Numbered from the stretch's first letter, positions 44,691 to 55,549 are shown. The stretch is DNA of 64,000 bases from Athripsodes cinereus (GCA_947579605.1 OX388305.1:26239542-26303541), one strand, 5' to 3'. The notes: generated from the sequence alone by a model not told the origin. A program made the numbers and translations.

Positions 44691-45150
44691 AAACGTTGTA
44701 TTAGATCTTGAGGATGATGTTGAACATCAAAATATTCCTATTTGATTTTTTTTCACTGAAAATATAACATCACAATAAAATATTTACAATTATTAATTTT
44801 ACATTCATACCAATAGTAAAACCATAATGCTTTACTATATTTTTTATATTTTATGAGAAGTAATTACACTTGACACATTTTTGCTTTTTAGTTATTGCAT
44901 AAGAAATAGTTTTTAAAGTGTTCTGTAAAAATGTGTTATCCCACTTTTTCATTAAATTTTTGTATTAATAAATATGAAAATTTTACAACATTGTTTCATT
45001 ACTATAACTATTTTTTACATATTAAACAAAACAGCAAAGCTAAATATTTAACCACAATTTTAAAACACGCGTCGGAATATGTCTGATTTTTAACATCAAT
45101 TATCTCAGTTTGTAGTTGGTGTGGCTTAACACATTTTTGCATAACACCAG
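44691..45150. other. Right arm of transposon copy 3
   Basis: Poly(A) signals near 44770 and 44960 and the terminal motifs at about 44930 and 45122-45149. No other gene. Confidence 0.5.
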
Positions 45151-45164
45151 CCATTTAAACTTAT

Positions 45165-46525
45165 GGAAGTGTCTAAAAAGCCGCTAGCGGTTGTTTAGTA
45201 CTGGGGACTAAATTGCCGGCAATGCGCGCGCATCATTTTTCTGTCAAGTGAATGTCAAGTAAATCACATTTTTTACTAAATAAGGATCACACAGAATTCT
45301 ATATTAAACCGTAGTGAGACTAGTTTTAAAGATGTTAACTTAGTGATAATGTAATTTTAAGTACATTAATTAATTAACAATAAGAACAGTTTTTATGCAC
45401 TTAATTATAAGTGCTTAAGCACCAAATAGTACACTACATTTTTATTTGCAAACCTACTTAGGAGAATCTCATACGTGATAGGCTTGCATCTGTGTAAAGA
45501 AGAATTATTGGAATCACTGAGAGAACATTTATATTACGTGAAACATACTTACTCCAAACTTGTTAATCTGAAAAATAAAAGGGAAACTTATTTCATCATC
45601 ACAGGATGTGTTTATCATTAGGGTTAGATACTATTGAAAAATAAAAATGTATCACATACAATTTGAAAGATCTTTGATTCCTTGCAAGGTAGGCAGAGAG
45701 AGTCGAATACCACACATTCCAATCCCTACATACACACTGTATAGGAATAATAATAGCATTTGTCCAATGAAATATTACAAGGATTACATTGTAAATTTAA
45801 TTAATAATAGAACCATACCTAGTTCATGATATATGAAATTCTATCTAACTACACCCCGAAGTATCTAACATGGGATACCCATGCTAAGTATTTTATTTTA
45901 TTTCATTTATTCTGTGTGGATCAAACAGTTGAAACAATAAGTATCTACAAACATTAAAAAAACAACAATGAGGAAACCAATTAAGATCCCTCTCTTACCA
46001 AACTAATAAACATAAATTTCAGGTAGTTTATTAAATAAAAGAGACAGGAAGAATTAAAATGCTAAAACACATAAAAATATCTTAGAACAATACAGGTATG
46101 GATTGGGTTAGTTGGAAAGAAATCACGCCTCTGCGATAAACTCGCCCTCTGTATATTGAGTGTACGATTGTATTTGTTTTTAATGTATTTTTGTATGAAT
46201 TTGCTTGTAATCAATGTCAGTAAAAAATAAATAAATATATAAGTATATAGGTCTACAATTGAAGCTGACATCAGGGTTCATAATATAAAATATTGGAGCC
46301 TTTGGCGAGTCGCCCGGTAAAAATAACCTTTCACTTCACCCAAACACAACACACGCATCAACCATAGCATCAACGCGCTAATTGACAGTATTGTATTGTA
46401 GCTATCTTCACAATGTTTATAATGTGGGAACTAGCGGCAAACTAGCTATTTCATGTTTACGCTGCCGTCAGCGGCATTTTAGCAAATTAGACTATAGTGC
46501 CGCTAGCGGCACGCTAGACACTTCC
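45165..46525. mobile_element. 1.36-kb element with 9-bp target duplication
   Basis: Exact 9-bp duplication TAAACTTAT (45156-45164; 46526-46534). Ends GGAAGTGTCTA and TAGACACTTCC, with CCGCTAGCGG a few bases inside both ends. No transposase frame inside. A 9-bp duplication fits Mutator-like elements, but superfamily is not proven. Confidence 0.85.
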
Positions 46526-46599
46526 TAAACTTATTAATCTATAGTTAATCCTAGGTACTAGTGATGTCAATACCGGATATAATTTCAGTACCGAGTACC

Positions 46600-47769
46600 G
46601 TGGGGTAATCCGAGCAAAATACCCGTTATTAGATAACGGGTATTTTACCGATGGAAGGAATAATCCTTAGAGTAATTTCAGTAAATACCTCTCCTCTCAA
46701 ATTTTTACCCCCCCCCCCCCCGTCGCCAAATTTTCGATATGGTATAGAATTTTGAAATGTTTAATGATCTCTTCGGTTTTGTTAAAGAATATTTTCTAAG
46801 AATAAATTTTTTGATCGATTTTCATTTATTTTTTAGATTATTCATGATCTCCTTGGTTTAAATATATAAATTTTAGAAATAGGTCAAAAGTGCGTAGATT
46901 ATTAAGTACAAAAATACATAATCTTGGCAACACTTATTTTTTTTATTATTTATTTATTTATATACATATGTACAGTTTACACAACACAAGAAGTCAATTA
47001 ATACATACATTATGACTAAAAATATATACCTATTAACAAGTATTATACCTCAAGTATTATACCTCATGAGGACAAGCCTGTGTAGAGGTATTACTCAAAA
47101 ATAAGATATTAAACTTACCATAACACAGACTCCAGAAAAAGAGACAGTTTTAAATGTTGACTGTATTCATATAATAAATAAAAATAATTCAACCCCCAAA
47201 TTAATGAATGTTAGGTACTTTTATAATTTTTTGATCGATGTACTATTCGTTTCTTTATTTGAATAGTATCAAAAGTATTTGAAATATTCGATTCCATAGA
47301 TTAGGTGTTTCAATTTTAAGCATAAACACTAAACCTAGTCTAGATGAGAGTAAATAAATATTGACTAATCTTAACACGTATTCCTTTGTACTCATCAAAA
47401 ATAACGAGTGTCTCGGCAAAGTAAGTAGCGTCACTATCTGGTCCACTATTGCCGCGATTCTTCCCCGACACATTCAAAGAAAATAAATATTATGTTATTA
47501 ATTAACGGTATGTACCAGCACACTGTTTTCACTGCGTACTGTAACTTGTGTTAAAAAAAACAACTTTAAAACTAGACATTAAAGTCGTGTATAAAATTTT
47601 TGAACTTAAACGAGTATTAAAAGCACAAAATGGGTGAACGAATTTCACACTATAATTATTATCAATAATTAATGTATGAAGTTATTGTCGTTATTGAGAA
47701 AGAATAGATTAAATGTTTTTCACAATTTTATTTTGAAATCTGGTCTCACTGATTGCTCCAAAAGTCCTA
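46600..47769. other. Left arm of the 4.7-kb hAT
   Basis: Hairpin ATACCCGTTAT...ATAACGGGTAT (about 46619-46643), a run of about 15 C at 46706, TAT-rich repeats near 46935. No gene. Confidence 0.5.
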
Positions 47770-49063
47770 CAGTCTTATTAATAAAAATCCGCCAAACCAT
47801 GGTTGAACCACTGATTTCGTGATCCGCCTATTAGCGTTTGAACCACCGATCAAATTTTCTTTATTAATAAAAATATTTAATCCGTACCATAGACATCTGT
47901 ACTTTATATAAAAGATTTCATATGGCAACTCGAAAATTCGCTCTATTATGTTGGTTGCCATGTTACACGACGCTGGTAAACAGACAAATTCAAAACAAAC
48001 AAGCGGCTGTCAAAATTATCTTACAGTGGAACCTCTCATAACGAGTTTAATTCGTTCCAAACTCTTACTCGTTATGCGAAACATTTTTTTCTATAGAAAT
48101 CAATGTAAAATACAATAATGCGTTCCATGCCGAAAGAATAAGTATTCTTGGAGAACTTTTTTATTAAAGTTTATTCAAATAAAATTACTTATAAAAGAGT
48201 GTTACAACTTAAAATACAATTTAGATTAGGAAAAAAACGTACCTAAATAAAAATATGAATTTATGACAAATAATTATCCATTTTTATGGGAGCAACTTTT
48301 TCACTTTTTTTTTTTGCTTGTTATGCGAATACTCGTTATGAGAGGTTCCACTGTATTGGTTTTTTCATCTGACATTTTGTACCCAAATACACAGAAATAT
48401 AAAATAATAATATGATGAGGAAGGTTTGTATAATTGAAAAGCAAATGTAATAATGGAATGACATTTTATTTATTTATCAAATAAATCATAATCTGACACA
48501 CAATCAGTGATATGGGTATAACATAACACTGCGCACAATATGTATTACTAACCATCAGTAAAATTTTATTTTCTGCTTTCCCTTTTACATTCAAATGATG
48601 TACAGGAATAATTCTCAATTCAGAATCAATCAATATAACTTTCATACAACATGGAAAAAAGTATCTCTGTCACGAAACAATTAAATGCGTCTATCAAAAA
48701 ACAAATTAAGAAACTGGTGTTCTGTCACACGATCACAAGAAAAACAACTGATTGAATTAAATTCACATTCGGATACTACTTAAGCGTATTTTTAACCAAA
48801 ACCAACTCCGATAAATTGTAAAATAACTGCAAAACGTACATGTAAACCCGCATAGCAAACATCTGACGTAAAATCCAAAATGGCAGGCAGATGACGCCGA
48901 TTTGAACCACCTTACTTAAATCACATTACTTAAACCACCTCGAGAGGCGGATCAACCACTTTTAAACTAGGTTCAAGCTGATCAACGTTTATCAATACGT
49001 TTTTTGTCTGATCGGTGGTTCATCTCCTTCTAGAAATTTAATCTACGTTTATTAATAAGACTG
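47770..49063. mobile_element. 1.29-kb CTA-target element, first of a head-to-tail pair
   Basis: Ends CAGTCTTATTAATAAA and TTTATTAATAAGACTG (16-bp inverted repeats) with CTA on each side (47767-47769; 49064-49066). A 3-bp target fits PIF/Harbinger-like elements. No transposase; the 64-codon frame near the left end occurs in both copies and is just terminal sequence. Contains a nested TA-flanked MITE. Confidence 0.85.
48024..48353. mobile_element. pogo-type MITE nested in the first CTA element
   Basis: CAGTGGAACCTCTCATAACG at the left and its inverse at the right, TA on both sides. The inner terminus (TACTCGTTATGCGAA) recurs on both sides. Confidence 0.85.
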
Positions 49064-49066
49064 CTA

Positions 49067-50373
49067 CAGTCTTATTAATAAAAATCCGCCAAACCATGGT
49101 TGAACCACTGATTTCGTGATCCGCCTATTAGCGTTTGAACCACCGATCAAATTTTCTTTATTAATAAAAATATTTAATCCGTACCATAGACATCTGTACT
49201 TTATATAAAAGATTTCATATGGCAACTCGAAAATTCGCTCTATTATGTTGGTTGCCATGTTACACGACGCTGGTAAACAGACAAATTCAAAACAAACAAG
49301 CGGCTGTCAAAATTATCTTACAGTGGAACCTCTCATAACGAGTTTAATTCGTTCCAGACTCTTACTCGTTATGCGAAACATTTTTTTCTATAGAAATCAA
49401 TGTAAAATACAATAATGCGTTCCATGCCGAAAGAATAAGTACTTATTCTTAGAGAACTTTTTTATTAAAGTTTATTCAAACAAAATTACTTATAAAAGAG
49501 TGTTACAACTTAAAATACAATTTAGATTAGGAAAAAAAACGTACCTAAATAAAAATATGAATTTATGACAAATAATTATCCATTTTTATGGGAGCAACTT
49601 TTTCACTTTTTCTTTTGCTCGTTATGCGAATACTCGTTATGAGAGGTTCCACTGTATTGGTTTTTTCATCTGACATTTTGTACCCAAATACACAGAAATA
49701 TAAAATAATATGATGAGGAAGGTTTGTATAATTGAAAAGCAAATGTAATAATGGAATGACATTTTATTTATTTATCAAATAAATCATAATCTGACACACA
49801 ATCAGTGATATGGGTATAACATAACACTGCGCACAATATGCATTACTAACCATCAGTAAAATTTTATTTTCTGCTTTCCCTTTTACATTCAAATGATGTA
49901 CAGGAATAATTCTCATCAGAATCAATCAATATAACTTTCATACAACATGGAAAAAAGTATCTCTGTCACGAAACAATTAAATGCGTCTATCAAAAACAAA
50001 TTAAGAAACTGGTGTTCTGTCACACGAAAAAAGTGTCTATTATCACAAGAAAAACAACTGATTGAATTAAATTCACATTCGGATACTACTTAAGCGTATT
50101 TTTAACCCAAACCAACTCCGATAAATTGTAAAATAACTGCAAAACGTACATGTAAACCCGCATAGCAAACATCTGACGTAAAATCCAACATGGCGGGCAG
50201 ATGACGCCGATTTGAACCACCTTACTTAAATCACCTTACTTAAACCACCTCGAGAGGCGGATCAACCACTTTTAAACTAGGTTCAAGCTGATCAACGTTT
50301 ATCAATACGTTTTTTGTCTGATCGGTGGTTCATCTCCTTCTAGAAATTTAATCTACGTTTATTAATAAGACTG
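49067..50373. mobile_element. Second copy of the CTA-target element
   Basis: Same ends; CTA at 49064-49066 is shared with the first copy and CTA at 50374-50376 follows. Nearly identical to the first copy over its whole length, differing by scattered substitutions and small indels (for example near 49441 and 50030). Confidence 0.9.
49321..49654. mobile_element. pogo-type MITE nested in the second CTA element
   Basis: Same position and same TA flanks as 48024-48353, so the MITE was present before the pair was duplicated. Confidence 0.85.
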
Positions 50374-50473
50374 CTAGGGTTTCCCGTAGTTTTTGTAAAA
50401 AGCCATTAAATGTAGGTACACCAATACACTCACAGCGCACCAATACTTCCACAGTAGGTACGTATATGTACAC

Positions 50474-50916
50474 CAGGGATGTTGCGAATATCCGCATCCG
50501 CAAATGCGGAGCTTCCGCATGTATTTGGACATCCGCATCCGCAATAATCGATGCGGATGTAAGACAATTTGCGACAATAAAGAAATGGGGCGGGGCCGGT
50601 GAATGTCACTTGACATTAACCAATGGGAACGAAAAAATTGGTGACAAGATCCGACACGTTTTTATTTTTGCCGGATTTATTTTATTTTTGCAAATAACAA
50701 AAAAGAAAAAAAAATTTTCGCCAAAAAATCCATAATATTATTGTAGCAGCAATTTCGTCACATTTGACAGTGGGGCCTACCAATTAAGATAGTTCCTACT
50801 TTTTTTCTATAACATCTTAAACATCCGCATCCGCATCCGCGGATGTGAGTCTTCAAAAATCCGCATCCGCATTCACATCCGCGGATGTGTGAAAATCGAC
50901 ATCCGCAACATCCCTG
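50474..50916. mobile_element. 443-bp hAT MITE rich in ATCCGC repeats
   Basis: 8-bp duplication ATGTACAC (50466-50473; 50917-50924), ends CAGGGATGTTGCG and CGCAACATCCCTG (perfect). Clusters of ATCCGC / GCGGAT near both ends, like transposase-binding arrays of other hATs. Confidence 0.92.
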
Positions 50917-51139
50917 ATGTACACATTACCGATGGATTGAAGGTCGGTATTACCCAGTACCGGCAGGTACATAGTACCGATGGGTAGAAAGTAGCCGGAA
51001 ATCGCTAATAACGAATACACAAGTATCCATCGGTATTACCCGGAAATGGCTAGTACAGAGTACCGATCGGTAGATAATACCGATCGGTTGATCGGTAGAT
51101 AATACCGATCGGTATTATCAAAAATTCACAGATATTATC

Positions 51140-51187
51140 GGATCCGCGGGTAGATAATACCGATCGGTATTATCTACCCGCGGATCC
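51140..51187. repeat. 48-bp perfect palindrome
   Basis: GGATCCGCGGGTAGATAATA at the left edge is mirrored exactly to 51187, centred on CGATCG (51161-51166). Belongs to the right arm of the 4.7-kb hAT. Confidence 0.95.
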
Positions 51188-51322
51188 TGAGCACTACCCG
51201 CTCGGTATACCGAAAAAACAAAGTAACGAGTAGATAATAACGGATATATGCCAAATTTGACATCACTACTAGGTACCTATACATAATATTACTCACCACA
51301 TCAATAGAAGGACAGTCACAAG

Positions 51323-52249
51323 TAGAGTTGGGAATAACGGCTCTTTGAAAATAATGGAACGAAAATAATGGTTATGTTCAAAAATATTTTTTATCTGGCA
51401 ACGAACAATAATAAGATATGCAAGATTAAAGCAAATAAAAAAGGAAAGTTCGAAAAAAGTCATTTTAGATCTTAAACTCAGCGATGAGGTTTGTCCCCCA
51501 TCCTGACTGTCTTGATTTTTGTCTGTCAACTTTTCTAATAATAATATAAATAGTTATAATTAAAAGATTAAAATAATCTCTTTTAAATTACATCAATCAT
51601 AAAATTAATATAGTAAAAGATTTTTAACTATATTAATTAGATTAAAAGTTTTTAATTTAATTTTATGAAAAATAAACATGATGTAAAATCATGTGGAGAT
51701 AGTCCTTTGACCACTCAGGATCTACCCGTATCTCGAACTCATTCTACTTTTGTGTCAATCAACAGATGTCCGTAGTAGTACCGTTTTGAGGCGAAAAAAA
51801 GAACGCGTTCCTTTTCAAATAATACCTAAATATTATTTTCCATACTAAAATGTATCGCCGCGTGATTTGTAACGTCATCGGGAATACCTAAATGATCGTC
51901 CATAGTAAAATGTATGGCGGCGTGATAAGTAACACTATTATTAATACCTAAATGATCGTCCATAGTAAAATGTATGGCGGCGTGATAAGTAACACTATTA
52001 TTAATACCTAAATGATCGTCCATAGTAAAATGTATGGCGGCGTGATAAGTAACACTATTATTAATACCTAAATGATTTTCCATAGAAAATTTGATATCTG
52101 TGATAATTCACGTCGTTCGGAACGAAGTAGCGGGTCGTCGTCAGAAATCACTCGATAATAGTGTGATGTGATATATCGATATTCTGCTACCAAGCTCCGT
52201 AAAAATAATTTAATATATCACGCGTTCCTCGTTATAACGACCAACTCTA
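51323..52249. mobile_element. 927-bp non-autonomous hAT with 60-bp internal tandem repeat
   Basis: 8-bp duplication GTCACAAG (51315-51322; 52250-52257), ends TAGAGTTGG and CCAACTCTA, with AATAACG / CGTTATAACG just inside. Interrupts the LINE frame, which rejoins when one duplication is removed. Also has an R1 fragment (51470-51530). Confidence 0.9.
51825..52090. repeat. 60-bp tandem repeat, about 4.4 copies
   Basis: Two successive 60-base windows (51901-51960, 51961-52020) are identical; flanking copies diverge slightly. The length is a multiple of three, so a minus-strand frame of 85 codons with 20-residue repeats (HLGINNSVTYHAAIHFTMDD) is open; I see no reason to think it is expressed. Confidence 0.92.
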
Positions 52250-52539
52250 GTCACAAGTGATGGGGAGCTCAACATTTCTGTGTATACACTGATGATTATG
52301 CGAGGTAATTTTCGGCGTTGGATTCACAACTGCCAAATTTGGAGATCTAATGTACATTAATTTAATCTTTTTCGCATTAATTATTAGACCATAATCATGT
52401 GACCATCGTATCAATTGATTATAATCATATTGCATCAGCCTACGAGCCTCCATCTCATCATGATGCGAAACAACAAGTGCAGTATCATCAGCGTATACAA
52501 AATACTTACAAGATGAATAGGTGTGAACGGGCGTTTCAT

Positions 52540-52880
52540 CATTAGTGATCACGTGGTGATCACTAGCGATGACGGATGAAAGCGATTACAGCCCGTCAAA
52601 ATTATTACCGTACGGGGAATGAAATAAATTACCGTACCAAGACGGTAATTACCGTACGTCTGGCAACGCTGCTCCAAGATGATAAGGTGTGAACATAGGC
52701 GTTTCATCAGCGATGACGGAGGAAAGAGATTAGCACTCGTCATAATTTTGATACCGTACCAAGACGGTAATTACCGTACGTCTTGCAACGCTGCTCCAAG
52801 ATGATAAGGTGTGAACATAGGCGTTTCATCAGCGATGACGGAGGAAAGAGATTAGCACTCGTCATAATTTTGATGAAAGG
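52540..52880. repeat. 122-bp tandem repeat, about 2.5 copies, with palindromes
   Basis: GCTGCTCCAAGATGATAAGG at 52668 and 52790, 122 bp apart; a diverged earlier copy starts near 52510. Contains repeated ACGGTAATTACCGTAC palindromes and TAGTGATCACGTGGTGATCA (52543-52565) as an interrupted palindrome. Confidence 0.8.
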
Positions 52881-53139
52881 TCCTTTCACTGAAACGACCA
52901 TAAACAAGTTCTATCTTATTATTTGTTTTATTCTCTATGAATTTGTATTGAATGTCAGAATCACGTACAAAATTATTATGCAGTCGTGAACTATATTAGT
53001 TTGTTTTAAGGGCTATTTTTAATTTATTTAATTATTTTTGTACGAATATATGTCAAAATACATACAACATGACTGAGAGTGTTGACATGGCAGTGAAAGC
53101 ATAGCATGAACAAATGTGAACAAACGTGTTCACTTTCGA
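52881..53139. other. AT-rich flank, no gene
   Basis: No coding or repeat signal recognised. Confidence 0.4.
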
Positions 53140-53147
53140 TGAACAGG

Positions 53148-53696
53148 CAGTGTGACCAGATTTGGTAGTTTCCTACTTTTTTGGTAATTTTTGAGGCATT
53201 GGCAAAAATGTTTAGTAGTTTTTTTTTCTTTGGTAGTTTTTAGTAGTTTTTTAGTAGTTTTTGGTAGTTTTTGTATTCGGTCGGTAATTGGTAGATAAAT
53301 TATCGGGTACTTGGGAAAATACCCGATACTTACTGATTCAAAAATAATTGTCGGTACAAGTAACGAGTACATTTTAGAAAAAGGTACTGCGTGAAAATAT
53401 TGTTGAAGAAAACCGAGGAGTTTTTGAAATACTTCAAATTCCTATACCATTTTGAAAATTCGGCGACGGGGGGGTAGAAATCTTCGTGAAAAGAAAAGTA
53501 TCCGATATTGATCATCGTCGGTACAAATACCCGATACATTTTAGAAAAAGGTACTGCAAGAAAAAATATTGTTTAAGAAAACCGAGGATTTCTTGAAATA
53601 CTTCAAATTCCTATACCATTTTAAGAATTTAGTAGTTTTTGGTAGTTTTTGACTTCGCCATTTAGTAGTTTTTGAAAATAAAATCTGGTCACACTG
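53148..53696. mobile_element. 549-bp hAT MITE with GGTAGTTTTT arrays
   Basis: 8-bp duplication TGAACAGG (53140-53147; 53697-53704), ends CAGTGTGACCAGATTT and AAATCTGGTCACACTG (perfect). TTGGTAGTTTTT is repeated at both ends. The middle (about 53280-53620) resembles, in inverse, the left arm of the 4.7-kb hAT (TTCGGCGACGGGGGGG), so another element is nested inside. Confidence 0.92.
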
Positions 53697-53704
53697 TGAA
53701 CAGG

Positions 53705-53830
53705 TTTGATACACGAGCGGCTAATGGCCATACAAATACTTCGCACTTCGTACCCATAGATTTATATACAGTATAAAAATCTATGCTCATACTTATTGCA
53801 GCTGTCAAATTCAAATGTAGATATGTCAAT
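53705..53830 (+). repeat. Inverted-repeat arm, partner at 59205-59305
   Basis: GATACACGAGCGGCTAATGG, CATACAAATACTTCG, TTGCAGCTGTCAAATT recur inverted at 59205-59305. They could be the ends of one 5.6-kb element or two unrelated copies in opposite orientation. Confidence 0.6.
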
Positions 53831-55109
53831 TTTATCTCGTATTGTCACTGATTGCAGTAGGTACATAATTTTCGTTTTATTTTCTTTATGAAGAATCACA
53901 TATTTTTCCCTATTTAAGTTTTCAGATCTGAAAGCCTATAGTATGAGGAAGTTTACAAATATCTTACACAGGTGTAGGGTATTTCTTTTTATTAATGATT
54001 ACTTGTTATTGCTGTCTAATCAATTTGCATAAATTTAGTAATTGATCTGTATCACTCTGATCGAAATTATCATTTGGACAATGTATTACAATAAACGAAA
54101 GTGGCAGAAAAATTCTTGTACATAAGGAAAAATGTGAAAATTATATATAAATAATCATAAAACTTCCAAAAATCAATCAGCTCCCATTGAGGTCGTTATG
54201 AGAGATGTTGGTGCTCTTTATTAGATTTTTTTTTCATATTCAACTATTTATGAACATCTTTTGAAGATTTTCAATACTGGATTAAGCAGGGGGTGGGGGA
54301 GAAAAGGTGGCAAATTGCAGCAAAGTTATTTTCTTATAAATCATGGTACAACAGAAATCAAAATATAAAATTGACATGTCATCACAATTACTTTGTTCTA
54401 AGCTGATAAGGTTTAATTAAACTTATTTAGTGACAGTAAAATCAAATTTTTAGTTAGGAGAGTAACACAAGCCATTATCACGGTCCTCGTAACCGACTAA
54501 GAAGAAAACAAGCCAATTCCAAGTGTGTTGATGTGATTAACGACACATGATATAAGACTCCCTTGCCCCTCTATGAAAGTGCCTAAATCAGGCACAGGTA
54601 TTAAGCTCCCATACATTCACTACTATTTTTTTCTAGATCATCTTTCAAGGATTAATATAATAGTTTATCATAGTCGTCTTTAGAGATTACACCTTGGAGC
54701 CATGAATATTCTTCAAACTAGTCTGACTTATTATATGCAGATTTTTACAAACTGTTCCACACCATATTATCTGAAAAAATAATTCCTTGCAAAATAGACA
54801 AGCCATTAACTAAGCTGCTCTACATTGTAAGTCGCATTATTAGACTTGGGAGGAAATAAAAAGAACTAATATTTACAAAAATTTAATTTTCAAACATTTA
54901 AGGTATAGCTTTTTACACAGTAAATAAAAATAAAAACAATTTATAACAATAAAAAAAACATATAATTGAGAAAAAGGTATGCAAAAAATATACCTTTGAT
55001 AAAAAAAAAACATAGAATATGAAACGTATATTTAATCTAAAAATATATATATTTTCTTCTTCCTGGCACTGTCTCAACTTATTGCCGCTGACAGCTGTTG
55101 GGGTATATA
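53831..55109. other. Unassigned AT-rich stretch
   Basis: No gene. May include decayed parts of the copia element whose end is at 55110. Confidence 0.35.
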
Positions 55110-55475
55110 TGTTTATTAGTTTTAGTGTTAATTGCTTAAGCAGATTTCAAAATTGTTACAATGAAACTCATTTCAAATATGCCTTGAGAATTTTGAAATA
55201 TTTGTATTGTACTAAGGATTTAAAATAAATGTATAAGAGTAAAGAAAATGTTGAAATATTAGATTGTTTTGTAGATGCAGATTGGGCAGGCGATAATATT
55301 AAAAGTCTACTACGAGTTGTATTATAAGATTATATGGTAATGTTATATATTGGAAATCTAAGAAACAAAGTAGTGTTACAAAATCTTCTACGTTTGCCGA
55401 ATATGTAGCGTTGTCCGAAGCAGTAAATGAAATAATTTTTATAAAGAGTTTTTTTGCAAATATTTGATATTAATT
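55110..55475 (+). pseudogene. Ty1/copia relic: RNase H region
   Basis: Across broken frames: ETHFKYALRILKYLYCTKDL, then LDCFVDADWAGDN, then RLYGNVIYWKSKKQSSVTKS and FAEYVALSEAVNEIIF. This is the order of the copia-type RNase H (DADWAGD; W-SKKQ; EYVALSEA). Several frameshifts; not functional. Confidence 0.75.
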
Positions 55476-55549
55476 TATTTATTTATTCATTTGTTTAAAT
55501 TAATAAAAAAAAAAAAATATTATTTCTGAAGATAACTTAGTTGAGTGTG

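Larger units (their letters stand above)
39341..45150 (+). mobile_element. DUF7869/Sola-like transposon, copy 3, with terminal inverted repeats
   Basis: Left TGGTGTTATGCAAAAATGTG (39344) and right CACATTTTTGCATAACACCA (ending 45149) are perfect inverted repeats, extended by TTAACCCAC / GTGGCTTAA. CCATTT flanks both sides (39335-39340; 45151-45156). The inner terminus recurs inside: ATGTGTTAACC near 39478, TGTTAACCCGCGTGACACAT near 39572, TGTTAACCCGCATGACACAT near 39644, and AATGTGTTATCCCAC near 44930. Holds the gene at 42537-44690. Confidence 0.85.
46559..51268. mobile_element. 4.7-kb non-autonomous hAT-type element containing other transposons
   Basis: Exact 8-bp duplication CTAGGTAC (46551-46558; 51269-51276), ends TAGTGATGTCAA and TTGACATCACTA (one or two mismatching bases further in). 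Near both ends are many ACCGATCGGTA / GGTAGATAATACC / TACCGGATA boxes, including a 48-bp perfect palindrome at the right. Inside are two copies of a 1.3-kb CTA-flanked element and a 443-bp hAT MITE. No transposase frame. Confidence 0.85.
38290..52552 (-). mobile_element. One minus-strand LINE broken by at least six nested insertions
   Basis: Pieces that read on from one another (5' to 3' of the LINE): 52552-52250 (VYADDTALVV ... ELPITCD), 51314-51269 (CPSIDVVSNIMYRYLG), 46558-46526 (LGLTID), 45164-45151 (NKFKW), 39340-38947 (WDLHVNKICKRLRSITGRLY, IRYDISSWGNC, HHTRFRSN), 38665-38641, then 38460-38290 (LDNKYSKRTLEYNVPKLLNM to stop). Each gap is one transposon: hAT 51323-52249, hAT 46559-51268, 9-bp-duplication element 45165-46525, DUF7869/Sola-like 39341-45150, MITE 38668-38946, SINE 38461-38640. 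A single extra T after YLGLTID is the only shift seen at the joins. About 1 kb of LINE is spread over 14 kb. Confidence 0.85.

Noticed and set aside
47767..49258. 64-codon frame found twice (47767-47961, 49064-49258)
   Set aside because: Duplicate only because the whole element is duplicated; begins within the terminal repeat, and no coding signal otherwise.
51826..52083. 85-codon protein with 20-residue repeats
   Set aside because: It is the translation of a 60-bp tandem repeat inside a non-autonomous hAT; the period being a multiple of three keeps it open.
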